Assembly: GCF_003688595.1 (NCBI RefSeq)
Contig: NZ_RCWT01000016.1
Location: 55,347-119,346, forward strand
DNA length: 64,000 bases
Origin: Sphingomonas sp. PP-F2F-G114-C0414
Lineage (GTDB): Bacteria; Pseudomonadota; Alphaproteobacteria; Sphingomonadales; Sphingomonadaceae
Direction: 5' to 3'
Part shown: positions 44,495 to 52,979 of the stretch, in pieces
How positions within the stretch are numbered: position 1 is the first letter of the stretch
Layout: each line of letters begins with the position of its first letter
The notes under the pieces: generated by a model
Databases searched by the model: none
The model's input: only the letters and a program-made list of their open reading frames with translations
Told to the model about the DNA's origin: nothing
Translations under genes and position numbers: made by a program

Positions 44495-45142
44495 ATGCGT
44501 AAAATCGTTGCGCTCTGCGCGATCGCGGGCTTTGCGGCCGTTGCTACCCCGGCCCTCGCACAGGATGCGACGCCGGACACGACCCAGACCACAACCGATA
44601 CCGGCCCGACCTCGTTCCGCGGTTTCCGCATCGAAGGTAACGCTGGTGGCGATCGCTTCCAGTCGCAGGGCCGCCACGACGACAAGTTCGGCTACGGCGC
44701 GAGCATCGGCTTCGACGGCCAGATCGGCGAGCGGATCGTGATCGGGCCGGAAGCGACCTATTGGCGTTCGAGCGGTTTCGGTGAAAACTGCACCGCCGGC
44801 GTTTCGGGCGGGTCGATCTGCCACAAGTCGTTCGAGGAATATGGCGTCGGCGTCCGCGCAGGCGTTCTGGTCGCACCGCAGCTCCTCGTGTTCGCCAAGG
44901 GCGGTTACGTCACCAACGAGCAGCGCAAGCGCTTCGACGCACCGGCAGGCCAGACGAGCTTCTACAACCACTTCAACACCGACGGCTATCAGGTCGGCGG
45001 TGGCGTTGAAGCCTCGATGGCGAACCGCTTCCAGGGCCCGCTCTCGGGTCTCTACGTCAACGCGCAGTATGTCTACTCGCAGTATGACGACCACACCTCG
45101 CGCCAGCGCGTGATGGGCGGCATCGGTATCCGCTTCAAGTAA
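44495..45142 (+). CDS. small outer-membrane beta-barrel protein (opacity/OmpW-like porin fold)
   Basis: A 215-aa protein. The signal peptide MRKIVALCAIAGFAAVATPALA has AQ at the cleavage site; AAGGA precedes the ATG at 44495. Alternating beta-strands follow, for example FGYGASIGFDGQIG, RIVIGPEATYWRSSGF, YGVGVRAGVLVAPQLLVFAKGGYV and a final GIGIRFK strand, the typical eight-stranded-barrel layout. Two cysteines (NCTAG, SICHKS) may form a disulfide. It resembles the truncated protein at the right end of the window. It is followed by two strong hairpins. Confidence 0.85.
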   Translation: MRKIVALCAIAGFAAVATPALAQDATPDTTQTTTDTGPTSFRGFRIEGNAGGDRFQSQGRHDDKFGYGASIGFDGQIGERIVIGPEATYWRSSGFGENCTAGVSGGSICHKSFEEYGVGVRAGVLVAPQLLVFAKGGYVTNEQRKRFDAPAGQTSFYNHFNTDGYQVGGGVEASMANRFQGPLSGLYVNAQYVYSQYDDHTSRQRVMGGIGIRFK

Positions 45143-45148
45143 GCGGTT

Positions 45149-45182
45149 GACGCCATCGGCGGTCTCGACCGCCGATGGCGTC
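45149..45182 (+). terminator. perfect 15-bp hairpin after the outer-membrane protein gene
   Basis: GACGCCATCGGCGGT, loop CTCG, ACCGCCGATGGCGTC, followed by GCTTTGCC. It starts 7 bp after the stop codon. It is strong enough to end the short monocistronic transcript even though the T-run is poor. Confidence 0.75.
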
Positions 45183-45201
45183 GCTTTGCCGACAGGCAAT
45201 C

Positions 45202-45230
45202 TGCCGCTAGGGACGATCTCCCTAGCGGCA
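45202..45230 (+). terminator. second perfect hairpin (12-bp stem)
   Basis: TGCCGCTAGGGA, a 5-nt loop, TCCCTAGCGGCA. It lies 20 bp after the first hairpin, forming a tandem pair that would insulate the GT4 and Kdo genes from the outer-membrane protein promoter. Confidence 0.6.
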
Positions 45231-45354
45231 GCCGTGGCATTCCTCGGTGAGCCACATTCCGACGTGGTCCTGCGTCGGGTTTCGAGGACAGATACGTGCA
45301 ATTTCCCTACCGGGCCTTTGGCCGGGTCGATCGCAAGATCGACGACCGTCGACC

Positions 45355-46563
45355 ATGACCATGGTTGACCGCCCGCCCGCCCCCGCCCGGAACGACGTTG
45401 CCGTGGCGCCCCCCATATTAATCGACGTCAGCCGCTCGATCTGGCGCTACTGGTCCGGTCGGCTGCCGACCGGCATCGATCGCGTGTGCCTGGCGTATGT
45501 CGAGCATTTCGGTCCGCGTGCGCAGGCGGTCATCCAGTGGAAGCGACGCCGTATCGTGCTCACCGCGGCCAATTCGCGACGCCTGATGGCGCTGCTGGTC
45601 GCGCCGGGGCTTCCATCGCGGCAGAAGCTAGTCGCGGTACTGGGCAAAGCGATCCCGACCGCCTTCGCCAGCGCGCCGCAGCGCGGTCAGCTCTATCTGA
45701 ATATCGGCCATACCGGGCTGAACGATGACAGCCTGGTGACCTGGATTGCCCACCATGGTCTGCGCGCGGTCCATCTGATCCACGATCTCATTCCGATCGA
45801 GACACCCGAATTCTGTCGGCCAGGCGAAGCCGGTCGGCACGTCCAGCGCATGACCAACGCCTTGCGCAGCGCAAGCGGGATCATCGGCAATTCGGAAGCC
45901 ACGCTGACCGCGTTGCGCGACTTTGCCGCTCAGCATGGTCTCCCCCCCCCGCCGATGGTCGCCGCGTGGCTGGCCGGCGACGTGCTGCCGGCTGAGGTCG
46001 CGCCGACGCCCGCCGATCATCCCTATTTTGTGGTCGTCGGTACGATCGAGGGGCGCAAGAACCACCTGCTGCTGCTGCAGGTGTGGAAGCGGCTAGTCGA
46101 ACGGCTTGGTGACGCGGCCCCGCGCCTGCTGCTGGTTGGGCAACGCGGCTGGGAGGCCGAGGGCGCGTTCGCCTTGCTCGACCGGAGCATCGCGCTGCAG
46201 GGCGTGGTGATCGAACGCGGTCGTTGCGACGACCACGAACTGGCGGGGCTGCTGAAGGGCGCGCGCGCGCTGTTGATGCCGTCGTTCGCCGAGGGCTTCG
46301 GCATGCCGGTGATCGAGGCGTTGCAGCTCGGTGCGCCGGTGATCGCATCCGACTTGGCCGTGTTCCGTGAGATCGCGGACACGATCCCGACGTTCATCCC
46401 GGTCCACGACGCGGGAGAATGGGAGCGCACGATCCTCGATTTCTGTGGTCCCTCCCCCGAACGCGCGCGGCAGATCGCGGCGATGCGCGCATACCGGGCA
46501 CCAAGCTGGGAGGGCCATTTCGCGATCGTCGAACGCTGGCTGGAAACCCTCCCCGCCCAATAA
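45355..46563 (+). CDS. GT4-family glycosyltransferase with C9 tract
   Basis: A 402-aa enzyme from ATG 45355 (another ATG lies 6 nt on). The N-terminal part has LIDVSRSIWRYWSGRLPTGIDRV and HLIHDLIPIETPEF. The GT4 part has YFVVVGTIEGRKNHLLLLQVW and ARALLMPSFAEGFGMPVIEALQLG. A run of nine C (45942-45950) codes for a Pro run in HGLPPPPMVAAW, between the two domains, a possible slippage site. It lies beside kdsA and is presumably a capsule glycosyltransferase; the sugar is unknown. Confidence 0.85.
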   Translation: MTMVDRPPAPARNDVAVAPPILIDVSRSIWRYWSGRLPTGIDRVCLAYVEHFGPRAQAVIQWKRRRIVLTAANSRRLMALLVAPGLPSRQKLVAVLGKAIPTAFASAPQRGQLYLNIGHTGLNDDSLVTWIAHHGLRAVHLIHDLIPIETPEFCRPGEAGRHVQRMTNALRSASGIIGNSEATLTALRDFAAQHGLPPPPMVAAWLAGDVLPAEVAPTPADHPYFVVVGTIEGRKNHLLLLQVWKRLVERLGDAAPRLLLVGQRGWEAEGAFALLDRSIALQGVVIERGRCDDHELAGLLKGARALLMPSFAEGFGMPVIEALQLGAPVIASDLAVFREIADTIPTFIPVHDAGEWERTILDFCGPSPERARQIAAMRAYRAPSWEGHFAIVERWLETLPAQ

Positions 46564-46577
46564 GATCCCCGATAAGG

Positions 46578-47417
46578 TCAGAGCATCGGCGTCGCCTTGA
46601 CCACCGCGTCGATCGCCATCAGCTGACGCAGCAACGGCTCCATGTCACCCAGCGGCCAGGCATTCGGGCCATCCGACAGCGCCTGGTCGGGATCGGGATG
46701 CGTTTCGATGAACAGGCCCGCGACGCCGGCACCGACCGCGGCGCGCGCCAGCAACGGCACGAACTCGCGCTGGCCGCCCGATCGATCGCCCTGCCCGCCC
46801 GGCAACTGCACCGAATGGGTCGCGTCGAACACCACCGGGCATCCGGTGTCGCGCATGATCGCCAGGCTGCGCATGTCCGATACCAGGTTGTTGTAGCCGA
46901 ACGTCGCGCCGCGTTCGCACACCGTGAAGCTGTCGGGATCGCAGCCCGCCTCGGTCGCGGCGCGGCGCGCCTTGTCGATGACGTTCGTCATGTCGCCCGG
47001 CGCCATGAACTGCGCCTTCTTGATGTTGACCGGCTTGCCGCAGGCCGCGACCGCCGCAATGAAATCGGTCTGGCGCGCGAGGAACGCGGGCGTCTGGAGC
47101 ATGTCCACCACTTCCGCGACAGCCGCGACCTGCTCGACCGTATGGACGTCGGTGAGAATCGGTACGCCGATTTCGGAGCGCACCTTGGCGAGGATCCGCA
47201 GGCCTTCGTCCATTCCGGGCCCGCGGAACGACAGTCCGGAACTGCGGTTGGCCTTGTCGAACGAACTCTTGTAGATCAGCAGGATGCCTAGCCGGTCCGC
47301 GATACGTTTCAGCGTCTCGGCGGTCGACAGCGCAAGCGCTTCGTTTTCGATCGCGCATGGACCCGCGATCAGGAACAAAGGTTCCGTCGACCCCACCGCC
47401 TTGCCGCACAATTGCAT
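46578..47417 (-). CDS. kdsA: 3-deoxy-8-phosphooctulonate synthase
   Basis: A 279-aa TIM-barrel enzyme joining PEP and arabinose-5-phosphate to give Kdo-8-phosphate. It has FLIAGPCAIENEALAL, YKSSFDKANRSS, RGPGMDEGLRIL, TDVHTVEQ, NIKKAQFMAPGDM and FDATHSVQLPGGQGDRSGGQREFV. Its length is normal. It is convergent with the GT4 gene (14 bp) and divergent from kdsD (about 170 bp). As part of the capsule locus it is probably a second copy besides the LPS gene, dedicated to the Kdo linker (inference). Confidence 0.96.
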   Translation of the reverse strand: MQLCGKAVGSTEPLFLIAGPCAIENEALALSTAETLKRIADRLGILLIYKSSFDKANRSSGLSFRGPGMDEGLRILAKVRSEIGVPILTDVHTVEQVAAVAEVVDMLQTPAFLARQTDFIAAVAACGKPVNIKKAQFMAPGDMTNVIDKARRAATEAGCDPDSFTVCERGATFGYNNLVSDMRSLAIMRDTGCPVVFDATHSVQLPGGQGDRSGGQREFVPLLARAAVGAGVAGLFIETHPDPDQALSDGPNAWPLGDMEPLLRQLMAIDAVVKATPML

Positions 47418-47586
47418 CTATCTTAACCCTTCGTCATTCGATGACCGCCGCAATTATCGGTATCAAACCGACATCGTTACGGCTGACCGCGAGAACTGTA
47501 AAAACTGGATCACCCGTCACACTTGCAGTATGGGCCGCGCGACGGCTCCCGGCCGTCGTGTATCTTTTAAGGGATGGATTCGCCAT

Positions 47587-48618
47587 ATGCGATATGACGA
47601 GCCCCTCCGGCGAGGTGACGAGTTGCAGTCCATGGAAATGCGTAAAGTCGGCGACGCCGCGCTGGTATCGGCGTTGAAGACGGTTCGGATCGAACAGGAA
47701 GCGCTCAACATTCTCGCGATCGCGCTGGAGAATTCGGCACTCCGCGATGCGTTCAAGCTGTCGGTCGCAGCGATCGCGGCGACCTCCGGCCGGCTGATCG
47801 TCAGCGGGATGGGCAAGAGCGGGATCATCGGCCGCAAGATCGCCGCGACGATGACCTCGACGGGCACGCCGTCGCTGTTCATTCATCCGGGCGAAGCCAG
47901 CCACGGCGATCTCGGCATGATCACCCCGAGCGATATCGTGCTCGCGATCACCTGGTCGGGCGAGACCGCTGAGCTCGGCGACATCATCGCCTATTGCCAC
48001 CGGTTCAACATCACGCTGATCGTCGCGACCGCCAAGGCGAACAGCACCGCGGGCAAGGCCGCGCATATCTGTCTGGTCCTGCCGCATGTCCGCGAGGCGT
48101 GCCCGAACGAACTCGCGCCGACCTCGTCGACGACGCTGCAGGCGGTCTTGGGCGATGCGCTGGCGATCGCGCTGATCGAGCAGCGCGGTTTTTCGAAATC
48201 CGATTTCCTGTCGCTGCACCCGGGCGGTCAGCTCGGTGCCAAGCTTGTCACCGTCGAACAGTTGATGGGCCGGGGCGAAGAGGTGCCTGTGGTCCGGCTC
48301 GGTGCATCGCTGATGGACGCGACCTTCGAGATGAGCCGCAAGCGCTATGGCTCGACCGCGGTGGTCGATGCCGAGGGCAATCTGGTCGGCGCGTTTACCG
48401 ATGGCGATCTGCGGCGCAGTTTCGCGACCCAGCATCTGCAGGATCCGATCGAGGCGCATATGACGCCGACCCCGCTCGCCGTGCCGCCAACGACGCTGTC
48501 GACCGAAGCGCTGCGGACGATGAATGCCAACGCGGTCATGGTCCTGTTCGTGTGCGACGGGACCAAGTTGATCGGCGTGCTGCACGTCCACGACCTGTTG
48601 CGGGCTGGCGTCGTCTGA
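47587..48618 (+). CDS. kdsD: D-arabinose-5-phosphate isomerase (KdsD/KpsF)
   Basis: About 343 aa. The SIS domain has SGRLIVSGMGKSGIIGRKIAATMTSTG, FIHPGEASHGDLGMI and AITWSGETAEL. Two CBS domains follow (about 200-343; MDATFEMSRKRYGSTAVVD, LVGAFTDGDLRR, LIGVLHVHDLLRAG). It makes arabinose-5-phosphate from ribulose-5-phosphate for Kdo. The start is uncertain: ATG 47587 (after AAGGGA) was chosen and ATG 47632 also fits. kdsB follows with an overlap. It could equally be named kpsF in a capsule locus. Confidence 0.94.
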   Translation: MRYDEPLRRGDELQSMEMRKVGDAALVSALKTVRIEQEALNILAIALENSALRDAFKLSVAAIAATSGRLIVSGMGKSGIIGRKIAATMTSTGTPSLFIHPGEASHGDLGMITPSDIVLAITWSGETAELGDIIAYCHRFNITLIVATAKANSTAGKAAHICLVLPHVREACPNELAPTSSTTLQAVLGDALAIALIEQRGFSKSDFLSLHPGGQLGAKLVTVEQLMGRGEEVPVVRLGASLMDATFEMSRKRYGSTAVVDAEGNLVGAFTDGDLRRSFATQHLQDPIEAHMTPTPLAVPPTTLSTEALRTMNANAVMVLFVCDGTKLIGVLHVHDLLRAGVV

Positions 48619-49454
48619 CTCCCGTTCGATCTGGCGTCCAGCCACCTACAGACCTGATCGTCGTTCCAGCGCGATACGGCTCGACGCGGTTGCCGGGCAA
48701 GCCGCTGCTCCGGATTGCCGGCCGAACGCTGCTGGAGCGCGTCGTCCAGGTCGCGCGCACCGCCGCGACGATCGCCGGCGGTTGCGACGTGGTCGTGGCG
48801 ACCGACGACGACCGGATCGCCGAGCACGCCCGGTCGCTCGGCTGCGACGCGGTGATAACAGCCCGTGATATCCGGTCGGGCTCGGGACGCGCGTGCGCCG
48901 CGGCACTGCAGCGTGCCGCACGCCCGGATATTGTCGTCAACCTCCAGGGCGATGCGCCGTTCATTCCGGCCGACATGGTCGCCGCGCTGATCGCGGCCGC
49001 GCGGGCAAGCCCGGCCGCTTGCGTCACGCCGGTGGTGCAACTCGACTGGCCCGCGCTCGACGCGATGCGCGCACACAAGGCGCGGTCGCCGTTCAGCGGT
49101 ACGACCTGCGCCCGCGACGCCAATGGCAAGGCGTTCTGGTTCTCGAAGACGATCATCCCCGCGATCCGCGACGAAGACCGTCTCCGTGCGGAAAGCCCGC
49201 TGTCGCCGGTGTTCCGTCATCTCGGACTCTATGCCTATCGGATCGACGCGCTGGAGCGTTTCGAGGCGATGTCCCCGACCCGCTACGAGCGCCTCGAAGG
49301 GCTCGAGCAGCTGCGTTTCCTCGAAATGGGGCTCGATATCCAGACGATCGCGGTCGCGCCGCCCACGCACGCCATGTCGGGGATCGACACGCCGGAGGAC
49401 GTCGCGCTTGCCGAGGAGCTGATCCGTCGGTTCGGCGATCCTTACGCGTCGTGA
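48615..49454 (+). CDS. kdsB: 3-deoxy-manno-octulosonate cytidylyltransferase (start unclear)
   Basis: CMP-Kdo synthetase. DLIVVPARYGSTRLPGKPLLRIAGRT opens the domain. DVVVATDDDRIAEHA, VVNLQGDAPFIP, FRHLGLYAYRIDALERF and GIDTPEDVALAEEL follow, all family blocks. It activates Kdo for KpsS and KpsC. No ATG, GTG or TTG occurs in frame near the conserved N-terminus. The nearest candidates are CTG at 48615, which overlaps the kdsD stop as CTGA, and CTG at 48654. 48615 is given because it would couple translation to kdsD. A sequencing error is an alternative. Confidence 0.88.
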   Translation: MTPVRSGVQPPTDLIVVPARYGSTRLPGKPLLRIAGRTLLERVVQVARTAATIAGGCDVVVATDDDRIAEHARSLGCDAVITARDIRSGSGRACAAALQRAARPDIVVNLQGDAPFIPADMVAALIAAARASPAACVTPVVQLDWPALDAMRAHKARSPFSGTTCARDANGKAFWFSKTIIPAIRDEDRLRAESPLSPVFRHLGLYAYRIDALERFEAMSPTRYERLEGLEQLRFLEMGLDIQTIAVAPPTHAMSGIDTPEDVALAEELIRRFGDPYAS

Positions 49455-50077
49455 CCCGAACGTTCGTCATCGTCCGTCACGGTAATACCTTTGCCGACCA
49501 CGAAGCCCCGCGACGGATCGGCGCGAGAACCGACCTGCCGCTCGTCGCCAGCGGGCATGAGCAGGCACGTCGGCTGGGAGGCTATTTCGCCGAACAGGGT
49601 TGGCGCTTCGACACTATCCTCTGTTCGCCGCTCCTGCGGACGCGCGAGACCGCGGAGGCGATCCGCGGCGCGTTCGACGATGCGCCGACCGTCACGCCTG
49701 CGCCACTCCTTGCCGAGATCGATCACGGGCCGGACGAAGATCGGATCGAGAGCGAGGTGATCGCGCGGATCGGTAGCGACGCGCTGGCCGCATGGGAAAC
49801 GCACGGCATCGCGCCCCCCGGGTGGGGCGTCGATGCCGCGCCGCGGCTGGCGGGGTGGCGTGCCCTGTTTGCGGAACAGGCGTTTGCGGAACAGGCGGGA
49901 AGCACGACCTTGCTCGTCACGAGCAACGGCGCCGCGCGGTTCGCGTTGCTCGCCGACGCCGCACTGATCACGCAGGCGGACGTGCGTGACAGCTTGAAAT
50001 TGCGGACCGGCGCGTTCGGGATCATCCGGAACAGCGATGCCGGTTTGCAACTCCTCGACTGGGATCGGCGACCGTAA
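49451..50077 (+). CDS. histidine-phosphatase-family protein
   Basis: A 208-aa protein starting VTRTFVIVRHGNTFAD. RHG carries the phosphohistidine nucleophile. ILCSPLLRTRETAEAI supplies the second arginine block, LLAEIDHGPDE follows, and LLVTSNGAARFAL is in place of the usual second-His block (SNG instead of SHG), a notable change at the second catalytic His. GTG at 49451 overlaps the kdsB stop. It may dephosphorylate a sugar-phosphate intermediate. No separate Kdo-8-phosphate phosphatase is seen here, but that role is speculation. Confidence 0.82.
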   Translation: MTRTFVIVRHGNTFADHEAPRRIGARTDLPLVASGHEQARRLGGYFAEQGWRFDTILCSPLLRTRETAEAIRGAFDDAPTVTPAPLLAEIDHGPDEDRIESEVIARIGSDALAAWETHGIAPPGWGVDAAPRLAGWRALFAEQAFAEQAGSTTLLVTSNGAARFALLADAALITQADVRDSLKLRTGAFGIIRNSDAGLQLLDWDRRP

Positions 50078-50146
50078 ACCGCCCATGATCGATCCTGCTC
50101 GACCAGCATGCTTGCGTCCGTCGATATCCTCGAAGAGAGGGTGGCG

Positions 50147-51190
50147 ATGAAACCGGCCCGTTACCTCTTATTGCCCTGGTGGATCGCGCAATTGCCGACC
50201 GGCGCCAAGGCCTTCAGCGACAATCCGATCATCGGCTCTCCGCTGCTCAACCGCTGGGGCCTGCACGTCGCGCGCGTTCGTCTGGCGGGGATGCTGGCCG
50301 GGGTCCGCCGCAAGCGGCTCGCGCATCTCGTCTCGGCCGAGGATCGCGCGGCGTTCGACCGCGACGGCTTCGTTCTCACGCGGGACTTTCTGCCGGCCGA
50401 CCTGTTCGCCGATCTCAAGCGACAGGTGCTGGCGCACGTCGCCCCCGCGCGCGAGATGGTGCAGGGCGACACGATCACCCGCCGCATCGCGCTCGATCCC
50501 GCCGCGCTGGCGGCGATGCCAGCGGTCGCGGCCTTGGTCGGCAGTGCCCGATGGCGCGGGCTGATGCGCTATGTCGGCAGCTTCGACAGCGAGCCGATCG
50601 GCTATATCCAGACCATCCTCAGCCATGTGAGCGATGCCGCGCCCGACCCGCAGACCGCGCTGCACGCCGACACCTTCCACGCGACGGTCAAGGCGTGGCT
50701 GTTCCTGACCGATGTCGCCGAGGATGAAGGCCCGTTGGTCTACGTTCCCGGGTCGCACCGGATGACGCCGCAGCGACTGGCGTGGGAACGCGATCGCAGC
50801 GTCCGCGCGCGCACAAGTCTCGATCGGCTGTCGGCGCGCGGGTCGTTGCGGATTACGCCGGAAGAACTGCCGGCGCTCGATCTGCCCGAACCGCAGGCAT
50901 TCGCCGTGCCCGCCAATACCCTGGTCGTCGCGGATACGTCGGGGTTCCACGCGCGCGGTGCCTCGGTCAGACCATCGGTGCGGATCGAGATCTGGACCTA
51001 TGGCCGGCGCAATCCCTTCCTGCCCTGGACCGGGCTCGATCCGTTCAGCCTGCCCGGGATCGCCGAGCGTCGTGCGCCTCTGGCCTGGTCGATCCGCGAC
51101 CGGTTGCGCGGGTTGCTGGGCCAGCCCTGGAGCGACGCCGGGCTCAAGACCGCGGCTGCGCCTGCGCATCCGGACGGGACGGTACCGTGA
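50147..51190 (+). CDS. phytanoyl-CoA dioxygenase-family protein
   Basis: A 347-aa Fe(II)/2-oxoglutarate oxygenase-like protein. The N-terminus contains FDRDGFVLTRDFLPADLF. The metal triad is suggested by ALHADTFHATVKAWLFLTDV (H-x-D) and the later TSGFHARGAS; EGPLVYVPGSHR lies between. ATG 50147 follows GAGAGG. Its stop overlaps the kpsC GTG. PhyH-like proteins in capsule loci may hydroxylate a lipid or sugar; the substrate is unknown. Confidence 0.8.
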   Translation: MKPARYLLLPWWIAQLPTGAKAFSDNPIIGSPLLNRWGLHVARVRLAGMLAGVRRKRLAHLVSAEDRAAFDRDGFVLTRDFLPADLFADLKRQVLAHVAPAREMVQGDTITRRIALDPAALAAMPAVAALVGSARWRGLMRYVGSFDSEPIGYIQTILSHVSDAAPDPQTALHADTFHATVKAWLFLTDVAEDEGPLVYVPGSHRMTPQRLAWERDRSVRARTSLDRLSARGSLRITPEELPALDLPEPQAFAVPANTLVVADTSGFHARGASVRPSVRIEIWTYGRRNPFLPWTGLDPFSLPGIAERRAPLAWSIRDRLRGLLGQPWSDAGLKTAAAPAHPDGTVP

Positions 51191-52878
51191 GGGACGCGAA
51201 GACCGTCCCTCTGCTCCGCGCGCCGCCTTTTCCCGGCGCGGCCGTGACGTATTCGGGCCCGATACCCGCCACCGACGGTGCGATCGCGCCGGCGGTCGAA
51301 CAGGCCGACATCGCGCGGATCTTCGCGGCCATCCGGGAGGCCAGGGTCGGGGGCCCCTTCTGGGAAAGACCCGCCGCTGCGTCGGACGCCCGCACGATCG
51401 TCCGCGCACGGTCAGCGTCCGAGGTCGCCGACCTTCGCGCGGGCATGACCGATGCCGAGCAGGATGCGGTCGTCTGGCTGCTGCCGGCCGATCGCGCGCG
51501 CGACCCGGCCTTGCGCGTGCCGCATCCGCGTGGAGCGATGATCTTCGGGGAGGTCGATCCCTGGTCGCTGCTCGACGACGACGTGCAACTGGTCGCGCAT
51601 GGCGACGACGAATGGGTGGCGTTGGCGGATATCGCCGGAAGCGCCGTACGGATATTGTCCGACGGGGCCTATGGCACGCCGGATACGCCCTTGGAGGAGC
51701 GCCGCCAGCGGATCGCCACCGCGCTGTTCGACACGCGCTATCGCGATCCGGCGACGGGGCTGGACACCGGCATCGATGCGACGATCGCGCATCTCGGCTT
51801 CTGGCGGCGGATAGGCGACGGCAATCGCGGGATCGTCGCCGCCTGTGGGATCGCTTGGTGGAAGCGCCGCGAGATCGCGCGCTTCCTCTGGTCGCCCGAT
51901 CGCCGGGTGCGGTATTTTTCGTCCGAACGCCGCGCCATCGCGCATGCCAAGCGGCACGGTGGTACGGTCGCGGTGTGGCCGTCGCGGATCTCGCCGGCGA
52001 TGGTCCGCGATGCCGCGGCCGCGGACGTCCCGCTGGTGCGGGTCGAGGATGGCTTCGTCCGATCGGTCGGGCTGGGCAGCGACATGGTGCCGCCCTCCTC
52101 GATCACCGTCGACTGGCGCGGGATCCATTATGATCCGAGCCGGGCCAGCGATCTCGAGACGTTGCTCGCGGAGACGCAGTTTCCCCCTGCATTGCTGGCG
52201 CGCGCGGCGCATCTCCGCGCGGCCATCCTGGCGGGCGGGATCAGCAAATATGGCGGCAACGCCCCGCACGTGTTTCCGGCCCGCCAACCCGGGCGTCGGC
52301 TCGTGCTGGTACCCGGGCAGGTCGAGGACGACATGTCGGTCAAGCTGGGTGGCGGAGGCCTCGCCAGCAATCTCGAACTGCTGCGCCGCGCGCGTGCGCT
52401 CGAGCCCGACGCCGAACTCTGGTTCCGGCCGCATCCCGATGTCGATGCCGGGCATCGCAAGGGCGCGGTGCCCGATGCGGACGCGTTGGCCGTTGCCGAT
52501 CGGATCGTCCGCGGAGGCGGTATGGCCGCATTGCTCGAACGCGTCGACGCGGTCCATGTCCTGACCTCGCTGACCGGTTTCGAGGCGTTGCTGCGCGGGT
52601 GCGACGTGACCTGCCACGGCATGCCGTTCTACGCCGGCTGGGGGCTGACGCGCGATCTGATGTCGCTGTCCGATCGCAGGGGGCGGGTGCTGGCGCTCGA
52701 CGAACTCGTCGCCGGCGTGCTGATCCTCTATCCGCGGTATCTGGATCCGGTGAGCGGCCTGCCCTGCGAACCCGAGACGCTGTTCGCGCGGATGGTGGCG
52801 GGCGATGCCGTCAACCGGCTTGGCTGGGTCACGCGCCTCCGGCAGATCCAGGGTCGCCTCATGAAGGGGCGTCGCTGA
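51187..52878 (+). CDS. kpsC: capsule Kdo-linker glycosyltransferase KpsC, single-module form
   Basis: A 563-aa protein. From about residue 205 it matches the C-terminal half of KpsC: WWKRREIARFLW, VRVEDGFVRSVGLGSD, ITVDWRGIHYD, ISKYGGN, LVLVPGQVEDDMSVKLG, WFRPHPDVDAGHRKG, LTSLTGFEALLRG and CHGMPFYAGWGLT. Classical KpsC (about 675 aa) has two such modules making alternating beta-Kdo links. Here only one is evident and the first about 200 residues are unlike the usual N-terminal module. GTG at 51187 overlaps the previous gene by 4 nt. It extends the beta-Kdo linker on the lipid after KpsS. Confidence 0.9.
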   Translation: MRDAKTVPLLRAPPFPGAAVTYSGPIPATDGAIAPAVEQADIARIFAAIREARVGGPFWERPAAASDARTIVRARSASEVADLRAGMTDAEQDAVVWLLPADRARDPALRVPHPRGAMIFGEVDPWSLLDDDVQLVAHGDDEWVALADIAGSAVRILSDGAYGTPDTPLEERRQRIATALFDTRYRDPATGLDTGIDATIAHLGFWRRIGDGNRGIVAACGIAWWKRREIARFLWSPDRRVRYFSSERRAIAHAKRHGGTVAVWPSRISPAMVRDAAAADVPLVRVEDGFVRSVGLGSDMVPPSSITVDWRGIHYDPSRASDLETLLAETQFPPALLARAAHLRAAILAGGISKYGGNAPHVFPARQPGRRLVLVPGQVEDDMSVKLGGGGLASNLELLRRARALEPDAELWFRPHPDVDAGHRKGAVPDADALAVADRIVRGGGMAALLERVDAVHVLTSLTGFEALLRGCDVTCHGMPFYAGWGLTRDLMSLSDRRGRVLALDELVAGVLILYPRYLDPVSGLPCEPETLFARMVAGDAVNRLGWVTRLRQIQGRLMKGRR

Positions 52879-52906
52879 AGCGGGGCTGAAGCGGGGCTGA
52901 GGCGGG
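52874..52906 (+). repeat. three tandem 11-bp repeats at the kpsC stop codon
   Basis: GCTGAAGCGGG, GCTGAAGCGGG, GCTGAGGCGGG, beginning at the last codon of kpsC and including its TGA. A slip by one unit would not change the KpsC protein, because the stop lies in the first unit. Confidence 0.8.
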
Positions 52907-52979
52907 CCCGAGACGGGGGGCGCGTCGAACCGATCGCCGCTGCACCATGTCTCGGTCAGGCCCGCAATCGGACCCTCGA

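Noticed and set aside
47434..48645. A 403-codon minus-strand frame
   Set aside because: It is antisense to kdsD, with low-complexity Arg/Asp/Gln composition and no motifs.
50168..52617. Long minus-strand frames of about 400 codons each opposite the PhyH and kpsC genes
   Set aside because: They are shadows caused by high GC at third positions; the plus strand carries the family signatures.
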